From positions 124,001 to 188,000 of the forward strand of contig JAGKWU010000003.1 of NCBI GenBank assembly GCA_021151695.1: a stretch of DNA of 64,000 nt. The letters are read 5' to 3'. Numbering within the stretch: the first letter of the stretch is position 1; each line of letters begins with the position of its first letter. Positions 31,968 to 40,338 of the stretch are shown here, piece after piece. The notes beneath the pieces are model-generated. The model worked only from the letters and a program-made list of their open reading frames with translations, ran no database searches and was not told the origin of the DNA. Source of the DNA: Cellvibrionaceae bacterium. GTDB lineage: Bacteria > Pseudomonadota > Gammaproteobacteria > Pseudomonadales > Cellvibrionaceae. A program made the position numbers and the translations under genes.

Positions 31968-32930
31968 TTAGAGAAGCAACATGTCCAGCCCTTGGGCGCG
32001 CAAGTGATTCTTTACCCGCTGCTCATCTTGCTGATTGCGCGAAAAGGCCGGGGAAAGGTCCGGCTCTGGCGTTAAAGTCACCATTGGCATGTAGCCGCCA
32101 TCGCTGTAACCATTCCAGAAATAGGGATTACTGGCGGGATCATTGAGCACTTTTTCGGGCGCGACCACTTTGTAGCCGCGTGCATTGAGTGCATCTATAA
32201 GCCCAAGTATGCAGTAGGCGGTTATATCGTTTTCGTGAAGCAGTAGTACCTGGGTTGGGCTGTAGCCGAGCATCATGCGTGCCCTGGCATCGTAGGGCTC
32301 CACCTGCTCCATAACCATCGCAACATAGGCGGCCTCCAGTGCGCGAATATCTACCTGCCGGTTATTCGCTACACGCTGCTGGTAAAGCTTGTCCATATAG
32401 TCATCCGCTATGCGATGCGTGATATAAACAGGAAAATAATTGCGCTCTTTTAAAAATTCCTGCAACTGGTGCACAAGAATACTATCACCCGGTTGCTGCA
32501 TGAACGGCAGATAGATATGTTTATGATAAGTTGTGTAAGATTCGAGCCTGCCATCGGCTTTCGTGATATCAATAGGCCAGGAAAAACTCTTGCGCCTGTG
32601 ATAGGGCGTAGTATTAAAGCCAGCGTTAACCAGCAACTGCCCCGATTGCTCGTAGGCGTTAAGTCGCTCGGTGTTGGCCTCGGTAATCTGGTTTCCGCGA
32701 ATTAAAAACATCGCCTGTTTAACATCGCCAGTGGCCATATTGCGGATAAGCATGCGCGTGCGCGCCAGACCATCCAGGCTACTTTTAGGGGCCAGCGTAT
32801 CATCGAACGCCAGTACAACCTGCTGCGCCTGTACCTGACTGCCAACGAATAATCCCAAAACACATAATGCGCTGGCCAGCCATTGTTTTGGATTTTTGAT
32901 TAGCCCTGGATGTGGAAATTGTTGGCGCAA
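31968..32930 (-). CDS. Divergent NodB-type polysaccharide deacetylase family protein
   Basis: 320 residues from TTG 32930 (GGATAA upstream; no nearby ATG). Signal peptide WLASALCVLGLFVGSQVQAQ. The NodB opening is VVLAFDDTLAPKSS (family TFDDG); motif 2, usually HSxxH, reads FNTTPYHRRK, so the first His appears replaced by Asn; LLLHEND resembles motif 5. Loss of one metal ligand makes activity uncertain. The C-terminal part (VVAPEKVLNDPASNPYFWNG) recalls secreted deacetylases that act on plant or microbial glycans. Divergent from bgl35A. Confidence 0.75.
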   Translation of the reverse strand: MRQQFPHPGLIKNPKQWLASALCVLGLFVGSQVQAQQVVLAFDDTLAPKSSLDGLARTRMLIRNMATGDVKQAMFLIRGNQITEANTERLNAYEQSGQLLVNAGFNTTPYHRRKSFSWPIDITKADGRLESYTTYHKHIYLPFMQQPGDSILVHQLQEFLKERNYFPVYITHRIADDYMDKLYQQRVANNRQVDIRALEAAYVAMVMEQVEPYDARARMMLGYSPTQVLLLHENDITAYCILGLIDALNARGYKVVAPEKVLNDPASNPYFWNGYSDGGYMPMVTLTPEPDLSPAFSRNQQDEQRVKNHLRAQGLDMLLL

Positions 32931-33007
32931 TGGGTTTTATCCTTCTGAAATATTTTAAAAATTATTACAACAAAATATGAAGCAATCTTGCGACGAGATT
33001 TCATACC

Positions 33008-34696
33008 ATGAAAAAAATCCTGACAGCTTTTCTATTACAAACTTCGCTATTGCACGCTCCACTGTTGCAAGCTCCACTATTGCAAGCCCCGCTGTTGGCT
33101 CTGCTTGGCGGCACATTAGTAGCAACTAACAGCCATGCGAGTAACTTGCCCCGCCTCGTTGAGCAAGCCGGGCAAACCCAATTGTTTGTCGATGACCAGC
33201 CGTTCATTATGCTGGGCGGCGAATTGGGCAATTCCAGCGCGTCCAATGCTGATTATATGCAACCCCTGTGGTCAAAACTGCAAACCATGCAGCTTAATAC
33301 ACTGCTGGCTCCCATCTACTGGGATTTGCTTGAACCAGAAGAGGGCAAGTTTGATTTTACGCTGGTTGACAGCTTGATTCAGCAGGCGCGCGATCATCAA
33401 ATGAAGCTGGTGTTCCTCTGGTTTGGCAGCTGGAAGAACAGCATGTCCTGCTATACACCCGAGTGGATAAAACGCAACCAGTCACGCTTTAGTCTAGCTC
33501 GCGATGACAAAGATATCAGTCAGCAGATTCTCACGCCTTTTGATGACGATAACTTGAAGGCAGATATTAAAGCTTATAGCGCTTTACTCCAGCATATTAA
33601 GGCGACGGATAACCAGCATCACACAGTAATTATGATTCAGGTGGAAAATGAAATAGGTATGCTGCCCAGCGCCCGCGACCACCACCCCCTCGCCGAGGCG
33701 GCTTTCGCACAGCCAGTACCAGCACAACTATTAAATTACCTGCAAGCCCATAAAGAAACCTTGATGCCGCCGCTGAAGCAGCGCTGGGAGCAGCAAGGCA
33801 CAAAAACCAAAGGTAATTGGCAAGAGATTTTTGGCCCAGGCCTGGCGACCGATGAGATTTTTATTGCCTGGTATTTGGCGCGCTATGCACAGCAAGTCGC
33901 CGAAGCTGGTAAATCTATTTATCCATTGCCGACGTTTGTAAATGCCGCACTTAACCGCCCCAATTTACAACCTGGGCAATATCCCAGCGGTGGCCCCCTG
34001 CCCCATTTGCTCGATATATGGAAAGCTGCCGCACCGGCAATAGATCTGCGCGTGCCGGATTTTTATAATCCGGATTTCACCTACTGGAACGATTTATACA
34101 CACGCCAGGGCGACGCCTTGCTTATCCCGGAGATTCGCCTGGATCAAAACAACGGCGCTAAGGCCTTTTATTCAATCGGGCATTATGGGGCTTTGGGATT
34201 CTCGCCCTTTTCTATTGATGGCACCTCACGCCCCGAGCAAGAAACTGTTGGCAAAGCCTATAAGGTGTTGCGCCCCCTGCTGCCACTCATCAGCCAGGCA
34301 AACGTTAAAAAGCAATTGGCAGGCGCGCTGGTAGATAAGACCAACCCCGAGCAAAAAATTACCCTGGGTGATTTTGTGTTGACAGTAAAACATGACTACA
34401 CCATGGGCTGGTCACCCAATGCCCAGGATGATTACTGGCCCGAAGGTGGTGCCACTATTATCCAGACTGGACCAGAAGATTTTTACGTGGCGGGTACTGG
34501 CGTAGTCATTACCCTCGCTCACAAAAACCCACAAAAGCTGGTGGGCCTGGCCAGTATTTTTGAAGGAGATTTTGTCGACGGGAAATGGCGTAGCGGACGC
34601 AATTTAAATGGGGATGAAAATCACCAGGGTCGCCACTTGCGCATAAACACCGGCGATTACAGTATTCAGAAATTGCGGGTTTACACTTACCAGTGA
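33008..34696 (+). CDS. bgl35A: GH35 beta-galactosidase (Bgl35A-like, DUF5597 C-terminal domain)
   Basis: 562-residue exported enzyme that removes terminal beta-galactosyl residues, in Cellvibrio from xyloglucan side chains. TIM barrel begins with the family strand MLGGELGNSSAS and NTLLAPIYWDLLEPEEGKFD; acid/base Glu in MIQVENEIGM; nucleophile Glu in LLIPEIRLDQ; then GFSPFSIDG. C-terminal residues from about 420 form the DUF5597 beta-sandwich. The signal peptide is abnormal: its core is a pentapeptide repeat (LLHAP LLQAP LLQAP LLALL). In C. japonicus the relative lies in a xyloglucan cluster; here no such neighbours are seen, so it is an isolated gene ending at a strong terminator. Confidence 0.92.
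   Translation: MKKILTAFLLQTSLLHAPLLQAPLLQAPLLALLGGTLVATNSHASNLPRLVEQAGQTQLFVDDQPFIMLGGELGNSSASNADYMQPLWSKLQTMQLNTLLAPIYWDLLEPEEGKFDFTLVDSLIQQARDHQMKLVFLWFGSWKNSMSCYTPEWIKRNQSRFSLARDDKDISQQILTPFDDDNLKADIKAYSALLQHIKATDNQHHTVIMIQVENEIGMLPSARDHHPLAEAAFAQPVPAQLLNYLQAHKETLMPPLKQRWEQQGTKTKGNWQEIFGPGLATDEIFIAWYLARYAQQVAEAGKSIYPLPTFVNAALNRPNLQPGQYPSGGPLPHLLDIWKAAAPAIDLRVPDFYNPDFTYWNDLYTRQGDALLIPEIRLDQNNGAKAFYSIGHYGALGFSPFSIDGTSRPEQETVGKAYKVLRPLLPLISQANVKKQLAGALVDKTNPEQKITLGDFVLTVKHDYTMGWSPNAQDDYWPEGGATIIQTGPEDFYVAGTGVVITLAHKNPQKLVGLASIFEGDFVDGKWRSGRNLNGDENHQGRHLRINTGDYSIQKLRVYTYQ
33032..33091 (+). repeat. 15-bp tandem repeat inside the bgl35A signal-peptide codons
   Basis: Units of CTATTGCACGCTCCA (33047), CTGTTGCAAGCTCCA (33062) and CTATTGCAAGCCCCG (33077), with a degenerate unit before (33032) and a partial one after. 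Each adds five residues to the hydrophobic core without shifting frame. Confidence 0.8.
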
Positions 34697-34725
34697 TTCC
34701 GCTTTATCTATTTCACATCAGCCAT

Positions 34726-34762
34726 AAAAAAAGCGCGCCGAATTGTCCTGCGCGCTTTTTTA
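34726..34762. terminator. Bidirectional terminator between bgl35A and the REC-EAL gene
   Basis: AAAAAAAGCGCGC ... GCGCGCTTTTTTA: GC core flanked by A and T runs, so it can end both the plus-strand bgl35A and the minus-strand chemosensory operon. Confidence 0.9.
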
Positions 34763-34791
34763 TTGAGCCCCATAAAATCGAACCGGTAATA

Positions 34792-36015
34792 TTATCTACC
34801 TAACGCCTGTCGGCGCACACGCGACAATCCTGTTTTTAGCCACTCAACCAAATCATCGGGATAGAGGGGTTTGGAAAAGTAAAATCCCTGCACTTGATCC
34901 ACACCTAACTCCATCAGGATTTTGTAATCTTCCAGTGTTTCTACTCCCTCTGCCACTGTAATTAACGAGAGGTTTTTAGCGAGATCTACAGTGCTGGCTA
35001 ATATAGTCCGCTGTTGCGGTTTAGTCGCAACATTGTGCACTAGCGAGCGATCCACTTTTAATTCGGTTGCAGGCACTCGCGATAACTGCTGGGCATTGGC
35101 AAAGCCGGTGCCATAGTCGTCAATCGCAATATTAAATCCGCGCAAACGCAAGCGTGCGAGAGTTCGAATGGCACAGGCCAACTCACCCAACAGGGCATTT
35201 TCAGTCACTTCCAGAGTGACTTCATCAGGCGGTATGCCGTGTTCTTGTGCAAGATCCGATAGCCAATCTGACAAGCCGGGATCAGCGAGCGATAGCGGTG
35301 ATAAATTAAACGCGAGATGAAAGCGCAGGCCCATCTGCTGCCAGGCTCTTTTCTGCTGGAAAGCCTTGATCAATAATTCGCGCGTCAGCGTATCGATTAA
35401 TCCATGACGCTCGGCCAATGGAATAAATACGCCGGGAGAAATATTGCCTTTAACAGGATGTTTCCAGCGCGCCAATGCTTCCACACCGCGCAAAATCAAA
35501 CCCTGCACGGTAAGCTTTGGTTGATAGGCCAGGGTAATCTCATCAGCATCGAGAGCCGCGCAGAGGTCTATCACTGTGACATCACTGTTGGGGAGTGGCT
35601 CGCTTGGCTCACAGCTTTTTAAATCGCGCACAAAGCGCAGCAAACTCGTCTCTAACAAATCGCGCTGCAAAGGTTTTTGAAAAGTCCCCAGTACATGCAG
35701 GCCATCAGCTTCCGCCATAGTGCCCACGCTGGCGATGAGAATAGGATCTTTTGCACTAAGGATAATCACGCTTTTCACGCATTTTTCTTGCGCGATGCTA
35801 CGTAATAATTCAATGCCATCCATAATCGGCATTTCAAGATCAATTAAGGCAACATCCACTTTGTGAGCAAGTAAAATTTTCAAAGCATCGCGACCATCAG
35901 TCGCACCCTGCACGTCGGTTAACCCCAAATCCGTACAAAGAGCCTGGGCATGCATGCGCTGCGTGACGCTATCGTCCGCTACCAGCACACTTAATTCAGT
36001 TACCGCTGTTTTCAT
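34792..36015 (-). CDS. Response regulator with EAL phosphodiesterase output
   Basis: 407 residues. N-terminal REC: VLVADDSVTQR, phospho-acceptor Asp in VALIDLEMPIMDG, and the switch Lys in FQKPLQRD. The EAL domain carries all key motifs: GVEALARWKHP, FNLSPLSL, EVTENALL, IDDYGTGFANAQQL, KVDRSLV and TVAEGVETLEDY, so active c-di-GMP hydrolysis is expected. It directly adjoins cheB (no gap) and is the last gene of the chemosensory operon, linking CheA phosphorelay to c-di-GMP turnover. Confidence 0.95.
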   Translation of the reverse strand: MKTAVTELSVLVADDSVTQRMHAQALCTDLGLTDVQGATDGRDALKILLAHKVDVALIDLEMPIMDGIELLRSIAQEKCVKSVIILSAKDPILIASVGTMAEADGLHVLGTFQKPLQRDLLETSLLRFVRDLKSCEPSEPLPNSDVTVIDLCAALDADEITLAYQPKLTVQGLILRGVEALARWKHPVKGNISPGVFIPLAERHGLIDTLTRELLIKAFQQKRAWQQMGLRFHLAFNLSPLSLADPGLSDWLSDLAQEHGIPPDEVTLEVTENALLGELACAIRTLARLRLRGFNIAIDDYGTGFANAQQLSRVPATELKVDRSLVHNVATKPQQRTILASTVDLAKNLSLITVAEGVETLEDYKILMELGVDQVQGFYFSKPLYPDDLVEWLKTGLSRVRRQALGR

Positions 36016-37062
36016 CTAGCCCTCCAGCACCGCAGGAATCTGCGTCAGCGATAAGATTTCTTTTGCCGCACCCATATTAATCGCCTCTTTGGGCATGCCA
36101 AATACAATGCAGGAGGCTTCGTCCTGCGCAATAGTTCGCGCGCCGGCCTGGCGCATTTCCAGCAGGCCACGGGCACCGTCATCGCCCATGCCCGTCATAA
36201 TAATACCCACGGCATTGCGCCCGGCAGAGCGCGCCGCTGAGCGGAATAAAACATCTACCGATGGACAGTGGCGATTAACCGCTGGCCCGCGAAAAACTTT
36301 GGCAACATACTGTGCACCGGAGCGCTGCACCTCCATATGATGACCGCCGGGCGCAATTAATACGCGACCGGGAATTAAACGGTCGCCCGTTTCAGCCTCT
36401 TTAACTTCCACCTCGCATAAGCCATCAAGGCGTTTTGCAAAAGCGGCCGTAAATTTTTCGGGCATATGTTGCACCACTGCTATACCGGGGCAGGTACGCG
36501 ACAGATTTACCAGAATGGCTTCCAGCGCCTGGGTTCCGCCGGTAGAGGTGCCAATAACAGTAATGCGATCTGTGGTGCTGGTCATGGCAACCAGATCCAC
36601 TTGAGGTTTGTTATGTGATTCTTTTTTAGTGGCCTGTTGCTCGCCCACAGGTAATCGACGAAGTCGTGCACTGGCGGCGGCACGTACCGCCGCCCACAAG
36701 GATTGTTTGGTGTCGAGCAAAAAATCCTTAACACCTAATTGCGGCTTGGTAAAAATATCAATGGCGCCGGCGCCCAAAGCTTGCAAGGTTAACTCAGCAC
36801 CCTTCTCCGCCAGTGACGAGCAAATGATCACTGGCGTTGGATGCTCACTCATCAATTGACGCAAAAACGTCAAGCCATCCATACGTGGCATCTCTATATC
36901 CAACACTATGACATCAGGCCATTTCTGTTGCATTTTTTGCATCGCAAATATGGGATCTGACACAGTGGCATAGACTTCGATATCGGGGGCCTCGTCCAGC
37001 ACCTCACGCAACACCTGACGCACTACTGCTGAGTCGTCGACAACTAAAACCTGAATAGCCAT
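36016..37062 (-). CDS. cheB: Chemotaxis protein-glutamate methylesterase CheB
   Basis: 348 residues. REC domain with VLVVDDSAVVRQ and Asp55 in VIVLDIEMPRMDG, a linker, then the methylesterase with the catalytic Ser in GTSTGGTQAL, His in VVQHMPEKFT and Asp in MTGMGDDGARGL; the PAVNRHCPSVDVLF loop is intact. Removes methyl groups (or deamidates) from receptors. Same strand as cheD/cheR; 69 bp from cheD. Confidence 0.97.
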   Translation of the reverse strand: MAIQVLVVDDSAVVRQVLREVLDEAPDIEVYATVSDPIFAMQKMQQKWPDVIVLDIEMPRMDGLTFLRQLMSEHPTPVIICSSLAEKGAELTLQALGAGAIDIFTKPQLGVKDFLLDTKQSLWAAVRAAASARLRRLPVGEQQATKKESHNKPQVDLVAMTSTTDRITVIGTSTGGTQALEAILVNLSRTCPGIAVVQHMPEKFTAAFAKRLDGLCEVEVKEAETGDRLIPGRVLIAPGGHHMEVQRSGAQYVAKVFRGPAVNRHCPSVDVLFRSAARSAGRNAVGIIMTGMGDDGARGLLEMRQAGARTIAQDEASCIVFGMPKEAINMGAAKEILSLTQIPAVLEG

Positions 37063-37131
37063 GGTAAAAAATTCTCACATAATAGTGACCGGATGTTTAC
37101 CGGCTGCAGTTATCTCTCGCGATCTTTTCGC

Positions 37132-37644
37132 TCACGTTTTCGGAAGCGTACCGCTTAGTGGCATAGCATAGTGTTTGATGTTTATGGAGCCGCTATTCAT
37201 ATCCATAACAAGTGAGCGCGAACTGGTACCGCCCAGGTCACTCTCTGTGACAGTTAGTTTTCGATCGGCCAACCAATGTTGCGCATACACAATATTTTGT
37301 CGGCCAATTCCGTAATTCGATAAGGTATCGCTACCACCAAATAGCCCCAATTGATAATCGGTAAGTGGTGCATATCGCAACATGGCCGCTTGCATAACAG
37401 CCAACGCTGTCTTGGCATAACGACCCTCGCCTTCGCTGCGTATTAAATCTGACGCCCCCTGATGACCGGGTGGCACAGGTAAAAGATAGTGGCAGAGCCC
37501 GCCTATCCTGAGTGTAGGATGCCATGCGGTTAATGCCACGCAGGAACCCAAAACGGTATAGAAGCTGTCGTACTCATTGCCAAAATACCACTCACCCGGA
37601 TGAATGCTCAGCCTTGTCCCCTGAATGGGTAAATCCTTCATCAT
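37132..37644 (-). CDS. cheD: Chemoreceptor glutamine deamidase CheD
   Basis: 170 residues. I prefer ATG 37644 (AAGGT upstream) to GTG 37662 near the cheR stop. Catalytic Cys in TVLGSCVALTAW and His in GGLCHYLLP, with the conserved YAKTALAVMQAAML and KLFGGSDTL-like (YQLGLFGGSDTL) segments, then GRQNIVYAQHWL. Deamidates Gln at methylation sites and can interact with CheC-type proteins; no cheC is present here. Confidence 0.95.
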   Translation of the reverse strand: MMKDLPIQGTRLSIHPGEWYFGNEYDSFYTVLGSCVALTAWHPTLRIGGLCHYLLPVPPGHQGASDLIRSEGEGRYAKTALAVMQAAMLRYAPLTDYQLGLFGGSDTLSNYGIGRQNIVYAQHWLADRKLTVTESDLGGTSSRSLVMDMNSGSINIKHYAMPLSGTLPKT

Positions 37645-37671
37645 GCATGTACCTTTGCGCACAAGGCGCTA

Positions 37672-38487
37672 TTACACCAGCCGGTAAATTGCCGGCTTGA
37701 TGGGCGTAAATCTTGAGGTCACGCCGTGTAAACTTTCTGAATGGCCAACAAATAACACACCTTTGGGATTCAATACATTGGCGATGCGTTCCAGTACCTT
37801 GGCCTTGGTGTCATTTTCAAAATAAATTAAAACATTACGTAAAAATACCAGGTCAAACTTTCCTAAATCGGGAAAGTCCTGGTGGAGATTGAGCGCAAAA
37901 AAATTTACACGATCGCGCAGGGGCTTAACCACACGCACAAAGCCATCTTGTGGACCAATACCTTTACGGCAATAGCGGCGTAAATATTCCTGGGAAATAT
38001 TGCGCACACGTGCGTCCGGATAAATACCAATTCGCGCCTGCTCTATTACCGAGTGGTTGACGTCTGAGCACTGCAGTTCCCAGGGTCCGCTGCATTTATC
38101 ATCCAGCATCATGGCTATGCTGTAGGGCTCTTCACCCGTCGACGAAGCAGCACTCCAGACACGCAATGGCCGGCCGCTGGAAAAACCTGGCAATATTTCC
38201 TGCGCCAGGTAATCAAAATGTTTTTGCTCGCGAAAAAAATAAGTTTCATTGGTTGTGACAAGTTCCAATGCGCGATGCAACTCAGCTTCACCCTCGCGAC
38301 TGAGAATGTAGCGATAATAATCTTCATAGCGATGCAAATTGCAATCGCGCAGACGTTTCCATAAACGGTTAGTCAGCAAGGCCTTTTTTTGCAGAGGTAA
38401 AAATATGCCCAGCCGCTCCAAAATCAGCTGCTGAAAAGAATAGAACTCCTTATCACTGGGCATGGTATTGGCTTGTTCTGGCAACAT
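37672..38487 (-). CDS. cheR: Chemotaxis protein methyltransferase CheR
   Basis: 271 residues. N-terminal helical CheR_N (FQQLILERLGIFLPLQKKAL), then the SAM-dependent domain: TTNETYFFREQKHF, RVWSAASSTGEEPYSIAMML (SAM loop), FDLVFLRNVLIYFENDTK, and the closing GHSESLHG. Methylates receptor glutamates. No C-terminal TPR or pentapeptide-tether domain. 16 bp separate it from the preceding receptor gene. Confidence 0.97.
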   Translation of the reverse strand: MLPEQANTMPSDKEFYSFQQLILERLGIFLPLQKKALLTNRLWKRLRDCNLHRYEDYYRYILSREGEAELHRALELVTTNETYFFREQKHFDYLAQEILPGFSSGRPLRVWSAASSTGEEPYSIAMMLDDKCSGPWELQCSDVNHSVIEQARIGIYPDARVRNISQEYLRRYCRKGIGPQDGFVRVVKPLRDRVNFFALNLHQDFPDLGKFDLVFLRNVLIYFENDTKAKVLERIANVLNPKGVLFVGHSESLHGVTSRFTPIKPAIYRLV

Positions 38488-38503
38488 CGCTTACCTGTGT
38501 AAA

Positions 38504-40246
38504 TTAATCAAAGCGCACAAAATATTTGTCTTTATCGTCGTCGCTGGCCGGCTTGGTGTTTGGCGACTTAGCACTTGAGGGTTTGGTGCTTGACGGATTT
38601 GCAGCCGCCGGCGAGCGATGGGAGATCACTGGTTTTTTAGCCGCGGTTTTTTTCGCGGGCTGGGACTCTGGAATCGCCCTATGGCTCGCAAAGGATTTCA
38701 CCCGCGTACGATCACTGGCCAGCTTGAACCAAGTCATGGACTCCTGCAGTTTGACGGCCTGGCCACTTAGCTCTTCCGCTGTAGAACTCAACTCTTCGGA
38801 TGCAGCTGCATTTTGTTGCAGCGTTTGGCTCACTTGCCCAATTGCGCCGTTGATTTGTGTTACGCCGGTAGTTTGTTCGGCCGACGCAGCGGCGATCTCC
38901 TGTACCAGATCTGCCGTTTTGCGAATGGAAGGCACCATCTCTTCGAGCAGACCGCCGGCCAGCTCGGCGCGTTTAACGCTGGCAGTGGCCAACTCGCCAA
39001 TTTCCTGCGCGGCTACCTGGCTGCGCTCGGCCAATTTGCGCACTTCGCTCGCCACTACCGCAAAACCGCGACCATGTTCACCAGCACGCCCGGCTTCGAT
39101 TGCCGCGTTGAGCGCAAGTAAATTGGTTTGATAGGCAATTTCATCGATAACGCTGATACGCTCGGCAATCTTTTGCATGGCTTCCACGGTGGCGGAAACC
39201 GCTTCGCCACCATTAGCGGCATCGCGCGCTGACTTTTGCGCTATGCCGTCCGTGATACTGGCGTTCTGATTATTTTGCGCAATAGAGGCAGACATCTGCT
39301 CCATGGAGGCCGATGTTTGCTCCACACTCGCCGCCTGCACTGAGGCACCTTTTGCCAGCGATTGTGCGGTGGAGTTAACTTGCTCTGATGCGGATGACAA
39401 GGCATCAGCAGAACTGCGTACCTCGGTAATAATTTGTGAAAGTTGATCGCTCATGGAGGCCACTGCCGCAAGCAGTGACGTTTTATCATTGGGTTTTAAG
39501 TGTATGGTTTGGTCGAGATGTCCTTTGGCCAATTGAGCAACCACCTCGGAGGTATAGGCAGGTTCAGCGCCCAATACACGGAATAAATCCCAGAAAATAA
39601 ATACCAGCAAACCGAGAATAATGAGGAAAGCCACCACCAGGATTATCGAAAAAGTGCGCATGGAGGATACATAGAGCACACCGATTTCTTTATCAGTTTG
39701 TCCGATCAACTCGCTAAATTCTTTGGACAATGCCTGGGACGAGGCCAAGGTTTTCGCGCCCAATGCTGCCACCACACCGGCGGCCAAGGCATCTACCTTT
39801 TTCCCGGTCTCGGGATCTTTGGGATCGAATGCTTTGAGTGCACTGGCATATTTTTCCATCATGCCCAAGTGCTCCTGGCGAAAGCCTTCAAAGTCGGTGG
39901 AATCCAATCCCAGTTTCTTTTTGCGCGCGATGCCGGAGAGCAAACTCTCCTGGACACTTTTTTCTGCTTCGCTGAAGGTTTTGAAGTGTTTGTCGTAGAG
40001 GGCCTTATCGTTGCCCTGGATCATGATGTTTTTCCAGGCTTGTACCTGGATACGCAATTGCAGAGACGCGCGATCTATATCTGAAAGCAAATCTGACTGT
40101 GCCTGGATTAGTTTCAGGCTTTGATCCACACGTTGGTTATATTTTTGCAGCTGTATATAAGCAGACAACCCCAGTATGCCAAGCCCAAGGAGTATGGCGA
40201 TACTGAGCAACGTAATTTTAAATTTAAGCGAGAGATTGCTTAGCAT
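38504..40246 (-). CDS. Methyl-accepting chemotaxis protein
   Basis: 580 residues. TM1 near the N-terminus (ITLLSIAILLGLGILGLSAY), a ~165-residue helical periplasmic domain of the 4HB/HBM kind, TM2 (FSIILVVAFLIILGLLVFIF), a HAMP-like stretch from LGAEPAYTSEVV, then the signalling domain with the conserved tip IDEIAYQTNLLALNAAIEAG and GRGFAVVASEVRKLAERS. The last ~70 residues are a Ser/Pro/Lys-rich linker ending DDDKDKYFVRFD, which could be a CheR/CheD tether. Close paralogue of the next receptor. Confidence 0.95.
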   Translation of the reverse strand: MLSNLSLKFKITLLSIAILLGLGILGLSAYIQLQKYNQRVDQSLKLIQAQSDLLSDIDRASLQLRIQVQAWKNIMIQGNDKALYDKHFKTFSEAEKSVQESLLSGIARKKKLGLDSTDFEGFRQEHLGMMEKYASALKAFDPKDPETGKKVDALAAGVVAALGAKTLASSQALSKEFSELIGQTDKEIGVLYVSSMRTFSIILVVAFLIILGLLVFIFWDLFRVLGAEPAYTSEVVAQLAKGHLDQTIHLKPNDKTSLLAAVASMSDQLSQIITEVRSSADALSSASEQVNSTAQSLAKGASVQAASVEQTSASMEQMSASIAQNNQNASITDGIAQKSARDAANGGEAVSATVEAMQKIAERISVIDEIAYQTNLLALNAAIEAGRAGEHGRGFAVVASEVRKLAERSQVAAQEIGELATASVKRAELAGGLLEEMVPSIRKTADLVQEIAAASAEQTTGVTQINGAIGQVSQTLQQNAAASEELSSTAEELSGQAVKLQESMTWFKLASDRTRVKSFASHRAIPESQPAKKTAAKKPVISHRSPAAANPSSTKPSSAKSPNTKPASDDDKDKYFVRFD

Positions 40247-40338
40247 GAGCTGCTCCTTTTTTCATTTTTGCCTCGCCATCCAGTGTAGACGCCGGCTGTA
40301 TTTTTTCCTGCAAGATGCATAGCAATCCTGAAATAGAA

